Source: Porphyromonadaceae bacterium UBA7207
GTDB lineage: Bacteria > Bacteroidota > Bacteroidia > Bacteroidales > Muribaculaceae
Direction of reading: 5' to 3'
NCBI GenBank assembly: GCA_002490635.1
Contig: DKUJ01000017.1
Location: 1-20,326 of the forward strand
Length of the DNA stretch: 20,326 bases
Part shown: positions 15,500 through 20,326 of the stretch, one piece after another
How positions within the stretch are numbered: the first letter of the stretch is position 1
Layout: each line of letters begins with the position of its first letter
Notes under the pieces: model-generated
The model's input: only the letters and a program-made list of their open reading frames with translations
What the model was told of the DNA's origin: nothing
Database searches by the model: none
Translations under genes and position numbers: made by a program

Positions 15500-16623
15500 G
15501 CCGGCTCCACCTGTTTTTTCCTGAAAACGATCTTGCCCTGGCTTCTGGCCTGGACTTCTACACCCCTCCCCCTGCGGCCGCCGCGCTGCATCGGGCAGGC
15601 TCGTGCCTGCCGCTATGGTTTGCCTCCTGCGGCGACAGCATTGCCGTTGCCGAGCGCGACGTCGCCTGGCTGAACGACTCCGCCGACAGATTCGGAATCG
15701 AAGCCTCGGCCTACCGCGGCCTGCCCGCCGGACTCAAGCCAGCACCTTGGGGATGGTCGCGTGCCGCACGCACAGCATTCCGCCGCCTCGGATTCGACAA
15801 TTCGACAATGCCGTCCGACAACGCTCTCGAACGACTGCGGATGCTATCACACCGCCGCACGGCCATAGCATTGCGCAACGCCATCGAAAAAATCATGCCG
15901 GACGCGCGGCTGACTCCGGCCGCGGAGGAACTGTTCACAACCGACGATATCGCAGCCTATCTAAAGCACGAGCCACGCACGCTGCTCAAGTTGCCATGGT
16001 CGTCGTCGGGTCGCGGTCTGGTTGCCATGGAACCGGATTTGCAGGGGCGCATGCAGGCGCAGATTCAAGGTATGCTACGCCGTCAAGGGTCGGTGTGTGC
16101 CGAGCCACGCCTACCGAAGCGAAGCGATTTCGCACTGCTCTACCATTACGGGAACGGAAGAGCCGACTACCGCGGACTTTCGCTCTTCCACACCGAAGGT
16201 CTCGGGGCATACAGCGGCAATGTGCTGGCTCCACAACAGATGCTGCACAACCATCTGCGAAGGCAGTGCCATGCCGGCACTTTCGACAATCTGCCGCTTG
16301 CCATAGGCGAGGCTCTCGGCCAGGTGCTCGGCACCGACTACGAGGGGCCGCTCGGTGTGGACATGATGACCCTCGCAGACAGCGACCGACTGGCTCTGGT
16401 GGAACTCAACCTGCGCAACACCATGGGGCATATGAGCATGGAGCTGTACGCAAACCGTATAGCCTACGGCTCCATCGGCATGTTCTCGATAGTTCCGGCA
16501 AGCGGCAGAAGTTCATGCGGCGAAGCGCACCACAGACGCATGACCCGCGGAATCCATTATCTGAATCCCGCGGGCCATGATTTCGATTTCAGAGTTTCGC
16601 TGAAACGATATTCAATCTTCTGA
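15496..16623 (+). CDS. ATP-grasp-like protein of unknown substrate
   Basis: A 375-aa protein that I assign to the ATP-grasp fold by motif: LLKLPWSSSGRGLV (Lys165, glycine-rich 171-174) resembles the nucleotide-binding loop, and GVDMM (288-292) plus VELNLRNTMG (Glu303, Asn305) resembles the metal-binding end of the fold. The N-terminal FFPENDLALASG recalls a Bacteroidales-conserved uncharacterised family. ATP-grasp enzymes join a carboxylate to an amine or thiol via an acyl phosphate; the substrate here is unknown. The ATG overlaps the truA stop by 4 bases, indicating coupling. The frame is open well upstream inside truA, but that part is a shadow. Its stop lies 4 bases from the stop of the convergent receptor gene. 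Confidence 0.8.
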   Translation: MSRLHLFFPENDLALASGLDFYTPPPAAAALHRAGSCLPLWFASCGDSIAVAERDVAWLNDSADRFGIEASAYRGLPAGLKPAPWGWSRAARTAFRRLGFDNSTMPSDNALERLRMLSHRRTAIALRNAIEKIMPDARLTPAAEELFTTDDIAAYLKHEPRTLLKLPWSSSGRGLVAMEPDLQGRMQAQIQGMLRRQGSVCAEPRLPKRSDFALLYHYGNGRADYRGLSLFHTEGLGAYSGNVLAPQQMLHNHLRRQCHAGTFDNLPLAIGEALGQVLGTDYEGPLGVDMMTLADSDRLALVELNLRNTMGHMSMELYANRIAYGSIGMFSIVPASGRSSCGEAHHRRMTRGIHYLNPAGHDFDFRVSLKRYSIF

Positions 16624-16627
16624 CACC

Positions 16628-19468
16628 CTACATCGGCGGACCACCGCGATGCATGCGCCCGCGAGGCGGACCGCCGGGTCCGCCGGGACCATCGAAACCG
16701 CCTACTTCAGGCTGCTGTCCGCGGCCGAATGTGTTGAAACGGTACGCCACTGTTACCATGATATATCGCTGAAGGGAATTATATCGCTGGTCGTCGATGT
16801 AGTTCGCTGTAACACTGCGTCTCACATTGGAGCGCTGTCCAAGGATATCGTATGCCTTGAGGCTCACCGTAGCCGCCTTTCCTTTCAGGAACTGGTAGCC
16901 CACCGAAGCGTTCCACATCCATGTGCGTGTGTCGAACCCGTCGGAGTAGCCGCTCGTGGCCTGGAAATTGATGTCGGAACTGAGCACCAGGCCGAATGGC
17001 GCGTTGTAGGTGGCATAGAACGTGCCGCCGTAGGTGTGCAGGTTGCCGGCGGCATTCTTCTGCATACTGTTGCTGACATTCTGGAAAGTGTAGCGCGGTC
17101 GCAGCTCCAGCTCCACATTCTCGGGGCGCCATGCCATACCGAAACTCTCGCTCACGCTGAACGATCCGGAGCGGTTTCGCTGCGAGTTGTTGAACCCCAC
17201 AGACGAGGCATAATTCACAAACAGATGGTTATTGACAGTGAATGCCTTGTTGCGCAGCGGCAGGCTGAACATGTTCATCAGCCTTACACTCCACACACCG
17301 TCCACATTCTGGTATGTCGTGGTCTGCGCGCCGGTGTTCGCGTCGAAGTCGGTACGCGATACTATCGAGTTCTGCGTAAGCTGCGCGTCGAGCATCAGCA
17401 TCACACTCCGCTGCGCGGCGGTGTTGAAGTCCTGGAATCTCAGACGGGCATTGTGCGTGAAGGCAGGTTTCAGCTCCGGATTGCCCACAACCACCTTCAT
17501 GGGGTCGGTGCGGTCGGCCACTGGCTGCAGCTGGGTCATGGATGGCTGCGAGGAACGGCCGTTGTAGTCGGCGGCGAGGTTCCGCGTCTTGCTCATCCTG
17601 TATCGGTAGCGCAGGAAAGGAGCCACGTTGAGCACACGCCGCAGAGGTATGCTCTTTTCAGAGTCAATAAGATTCAGCGATTTGCTCATGGACGGCACCA
17701 GACTTATACCTATGTTGAAATTCGCTTTTTTGGTAACATGCCGGAAACCCAGGCGTATGTCCTGGTCTATGAAATCGTTCCGGAAGCGGTTGGAAAGCTC
17801 CGGCGACAGCCGCAGTTCATCGCCGATTACCGGCATTCCACCGAATCCATCGGGCCACAGGACCTCATGGTCGTAGGTGAGACGGTCGGCATTGTTCCAA
17901 CGGTAGCTGAAACGGTATGCCACCGTGAGATAGTTTCCGTTGGCGACATCGCCCAGTGGCTCGGTCCAGCTTGCCCGTGCCGATACTGTATTGCTCCACG
18001 TGCGGTTGTCGAGATACTGGTCGTAGAGGTCGAGAGAGTCGAGGAGGTAGAATGTGTTCAATGAATAGGCATCTGAGTATTCGCGGGTATCGCTGAGGCG
18101 ATAGTTGGCGAAAAGCGATAACGAACGTCCGCGGCGGCTGCGGAAATTATGGTTGAATATGAACCTGCCGCTGAATTCCACCGAATGCCCGCGACTGCTT
18201 TCCCGGTTCACACTACGCGAAACTTCAGTGCCATTGCGGTCGCCGGCAAAAGTGCGCGTGCTGTCGGCAGAGTTTCCCCGGCTGTAGATCAGGCGGAAAG
18301 TGGGACGGAACTCGATGGTATTGAACGAGTCCGGCTTCCACTGCAGTCTGAAATTGGCGCTTATGTTGTGCGTGCGGTCCAATGCTGTTTTCCACGACAT
18401 AGAGCGGGATGTGCTGTCGGTGAACAGATAGGTACGGTCGGTTGTGGTGTGTGTATTCTGCTCTGAGTGGGAATAGAACACATCGCCACCGACGCGGAAT
18501 GTCTCCTGGCGCCCGACATTGAAGTTCATACCTATCGACTGCGTGGCGTTTATGCCATTCATCCCTCCGAAATGGCGGAAACGCCCCGAAGCCCCGGATG
18601 TGAATCCCGGTTCGTTCACATTATTGGCCGAGCCAAGGAGTGTGAACTGGTTGCCGCCGCTGAAACGGTTGATATTGAATGTTCCGCGGTATCGTCCGTC
18701 GGTTCCGTAGCCGGCTTCGGCATTTCCGAACCATCCGTTGTTGCGGTCTTTTTTCACAGTGAGGTTGATAACAGTCTCGTCCTCGCCGTCATCGACCCCC
18801 GTCATACGTGCCAGGTCGCTCTTTCGGTCCACAACCTGGAGCTTCTCTACCATATCGACCGGAAGATTGCGCGATGCCACCGTGGGGTCGTCGGAAAAGA
18901 AGTCCTTTCCGTCCACCAGAATGCGGGTTACCTCTTTTCCATTTGCGGTAATCTTTCCGTCGGATCCCACCTCCACGCCGGGGAGGCGTTTCAGAAGGTC
19001 CTCCACAACAGCGTTCGGCGGCGTGCGGTACGATTCGGCGGAATACTCCACAGTATCCTCCATTACCTTTACCGGTGTGCGCACTCCTTTCACCACAGCT
19101 TCGGCAAGCGCCACCGACTGGGGGTCGAGACGGAACGGTCTCAGCCGGATGTCGCTATCGGCGACTGTCAGGTTTCTGTATTGCGGCTTATAACCTACGT
19201 ATGAAACCTCCACGACGTACCGACCCGGATTCAGATTGGCAATCTGAAAACGACCGGAAGCGTCGGTCACAGCACCTTTCACCAGCGACGAATCGGCTGC
19301 TGCGAGCACCCTTACCGATGCCTGGATAAGCGCTTCGGCTGCCCTTGCGTCTTCTGTAGCACCATCGACCACTCTGCCGCGCAGCACGGCGGCAGAGGCA
19401 ACAGCGGCAACCATGAGCATTGCCGCCAGCGCCGCAATCCTCGACCTTAGAAAAAATCTTTTTTGCAT
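16628..19468 (-). CDS. TonB-dependent receptor-like outer-membrane beta-barrel protein
   Basis: A 946-aa protein: signal peptide (1-26), carboxypeptidase-regulatory domain (about 28-115; AVTDASGRFQIANLNPGRYVVEVSYVGY), plug domain (about 150-245; VVEDLLKRLPGVEVGSDGKI, ILVDGKDFF) and a large C-terminal barrel of the outer-membrane beta-barrel family often labelled OMP_b-brl_3. Unlike typical receptors it does not end in an aromatic residue after the last strand (YIMVTVAYRFNTF) but continues in a Gly/Pro/Arg tail of roughly 30 residues. I recall such tails in related Bacteroidetes proteins. Its ligand is unknown. It has its own promoter; no lipoprotein partner is adjacent. Confidence 0.9.
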   Translation of the reverse strand: MQKRFFLRSRIAALAAMLMVAAVASAAVLRGRVVDGATEDARAAEALIQASVRVLAAADSSLVKGAVTDASGRFQIANLNPGRYVVEVSYVGYKPQYRNLTVADSDIRLRPFRLDPQSVALAEAVVKGVRTPVKVMEDTVEYSAESYRTPPNAVVEDLLKRLPGVEVGSDGKITANGKEVTRILVDGKDFFSDDPTVASRNLPVDMVEKLQVVDRKSDLARMTGVDDGEDETVINLTVKKDRNNGWFGNAEAGYGTDGRYRGTFNINRFSGGNQFTLLGSANNVNEPGFTSGASGRFRHFGGMNGINATQSIGMNFNVGRQETFRVGGDVFYSHSEQNTHTTTDRTYLFTDSTSRSMSWKTALDRTHNISANFRLQWKPDSFNTIEFRPTFRLIYSRGNSADSTRTFAGDRNGTEVSRSVNRESSRGHSVEFSGRFIFNHNFRSRRGRSLSLFANYRLSDTREYSDAYSLNTFYLLDSLDLYDQYLDNRTWSNTVSARASWTEPLGDVANGNYLTVAYRFSYRWNNADRLTYDHEVLWPDGFGGMPVIGDELRLSPELSNRFRNDFIDQDIRLGFRHVTKKANFNIGISLVPSMSKSLNLIDSEKSIPLRRVLNVAPFLRYRYRMSKTRNLAADYNGRSSQPSMTQLQPVADRTDPMKVVVGNPELKPAFTHNARLRFQDFNTAAQRSVMLMLDAQLTQNSIVSRTDFDANTGAQTTTYQNVDGVWSVRLMNMFSLPLRNKAFTVNNHLFVNYASSVGFNNSQRNRSGSFSVSESFGMAWRPENVELELRPRYTFQNVSNSMQKNAAGNLHTYGGTFYATYNAPFGLVLSSDINFQATSGYSDGFDTRTWMWNASVGYQFLKGKAATVSLKAYDILGQRSNVRRSVTANYIDDQRYNSLQRYIMVTVAYRFNTFGRGQQPEVGGFDGPGGPGGPPRGRMHRGGPPM

Positions 19469-19485
19469 AATATGTTCTTATGCCG

Positions 19486-19516
19486 CAAAATTAGGCAAGG
19501 ACTATGTGCAGGCAAA
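19486..19516 (-). promoter_or_regulatory. Promoter of the beta-barrel receptor gene
   Basis: On the minus strand TTTG (19516-19513) and TAATTTTG (19493-19486) are 19 bases apart, matching the Bacteroidetes consensus. Predicted start near 19479, so the leader before the ATG is only about 11 bases. Confidence 0.75.
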
Positions 19517-19552
19517 GCGCACTTCGACAATCGGTGTTATTTCATAGACGAA

Positions 19553-20311
19553 TCAGAACACCGGAAAGCGGAATTCAGCCAGCCTGGCACGCAGTTCGTG
19601 TTCCTTGCCTTCGAGATATCTGTCGCAAAGGCGGTGGAAAGCCTCCCCGTGATTCATTTCCGAAAGATGCGCAAGCTCATGATAGATCACGAACTCGCGC
19701 AGTTCCTGCGGCAGGAACATAAGCCTCGGACTAAGGGTGATGATTCCCGACGAAGAACAGCATCCGAGACGTGCCACGCTGTCCTTCACTTCCCAGCCCA
19801 GCGGAAAACGCCCCACAATGGACGCGCAACGCCTTGCATGCGGCAACAGGTACATTTTCGCGGCACGGCGGGCACACACCAGCACATGCTCGTTGATGCT
19901 TTGCTGCACCGTCGCGGCGCCAATGGCGGAGGCAAGCTGCGTTCCCAGCTCCACCATATAGTTCTCGCGCTTTCCGCGGCGGGTATTGCCCGAAAGTTTC
20001 CTGATTTCGATACGCTGCGGAGGCAGATAACGGGCCTCTTCTATGGTGATGTCGACCTCACCGGCGTCGATAGTGTCGCCGATATTGAACATAAGCGCAG
20101 GACGCTTGGCCTTAAGCTGCTCTTTATGGTCGGCCATGAATTCCCTCAGCATGCGCACAGGCAGCCCGGGTGGTACATTCACATACACTTCCATTCCCTT
20201 CCAGCGCGCCGTAATCTTCTTGGAATTACCTCTTATTCGAACCACGGCTTCAGCATCGAGTCCGTCGAAGAGATAAGTGCCGCTTGCCACCGGAGTGAGG
20301 TCGCCAGACAT
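19553..20311 (-). CDS. YgjP-like zinc metallopeptidase (DUF45/M48 family)
   Basis: A 252-aa protein with the zinc-peptidase signature YHELAHLSEMNHGEAFH: HExxH at 211-215 and downstream NH (220-221) and His226, as in YgjP/WrpP-like (DUF45) enzymes. The preceding CCSSSGIITLSPRL corresponds to the family block usually written GSCSSxGxIxLN. No signal peptide is visible, so it is probably cytoplasmic. Physiological substrate unknown. ATG 20311 is the first start inside the window, but the frame stays open to the window end (five more codons), so the real start may lie outside. Its stop lies 84 bases before the receptor start; the receptor promoter sits in the gap, so the two are separate units. 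Confidence 0.85.
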   Translation of the reverse strand: MSGDLTPVASGTYLFDGLDAEAVVRIRGNSKKITARWKGMEVYVNVPPGLPVRMLREFMADHKEQLKAKRPALMFNIGDTIDAGEVDITIEEARYLPPQRIEIRKLSGNTRRGKRENYMVELGTQLASAIGAATVQQSINEHVLVCARRAAKMYLLPHARRCASIVGRFPLGWEVKDSVARLGCCSSSGIITLSPRLMFLPQELREFVIYHELAHLSEMNHGEAFHRLCDRYLEGKEHELRARLAEFRFPVF

Positions 20312-20326
20312 ATAATCGGTGCTTGA

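Noticed and set aside
16649..18064. Plus-strand ORF of 471 codons opposite the beta-barrel receptor gene.
   Set aside because: Antisense shadow of a clear receptor gene, with no promoter or recognisable domain.
19532..19563. Hairpin CGGTGTT/AACACCG at the end of the YgjP-like gene as its terminator.
   Set aside because: Only 7 bp, an 18-base loop, no U-tract, and it overlaps the coding end; too weak to call.
19463..20326. Plus-strand ORF of 287 codons opposite the YgjP-like gene, ending exactly at the window edge.
   Set aside because: The minus strand encodes an intact HExxH zinc-peptidase motif here; the plus frame has no family features and overlaps the receptor promoter.

Overview
The window looks like a chromosomal segment from a Bacteroidales bacterium, most likely a GC-rich gut lineage such as Muribaculaceae (the family is my inference). 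Support comes from promoters of the Bacteroidetes type (TTTG, about 20 bases, then TAnnTTTG), the near absence of Shine-Dalgarno sites, lipoproteins with acidic residues right after the lipobox Cys, carboxypeptidase-regulatory-domain TonB receptors, and DUF5689-type surface proteins. I see no insertion sequence, phage gene, CRISPR array, tRNA or rRNA.

Left part, plus strand (1-3547): a duplicated promoter module precedes a type I mannose-6-phosphate isomerase gene. A tight operon follows: triosephosphate isomerase, a secreted SPOR-domain protein and GTP cyclohydrolase I (the last two overlap). After it comes an independently promoted and terminated structured RNA of about 285 nt with no credible ORF. 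Its ends pair in a long helix, so it is a 6S-RNA candidate.

Middle, minus strand (11457 down to 3562): a TonB-dependent outer-membrane receptor is followed closely by two multidomain surface lipoproteins (DUF5689, OB-like/DUF6359-like and choice-of-anchor-J-like modules), then by a small membrane-anchored protein of unknown function. This receptor-lipoprotein set is the least understood system here. It has no SusD partner and no enzyme in the window, and the two lipoproteins share an identical 26-base linker. Upstream lies an OmpA-family lipoprotein gene (minus) whose strong terminator sits about 190 bases past its stop codon, leaving an unexplained conserved-looking stretch.

Right part: a plus-strand operon of arginine decarboxylase (speA), tRNA pseudouridine synthase (truA) and an ATP-grasp-like protein, with one-base spacing and then a 4-base overlap. 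It converges, with a 4-base gap, on a minus-strand TonB-dependent beta-barrel receptor that has its own promoter. The window ends in a minus-strand YgjP-like zinc metallopeptidase whose true start may lie beyond the edge.
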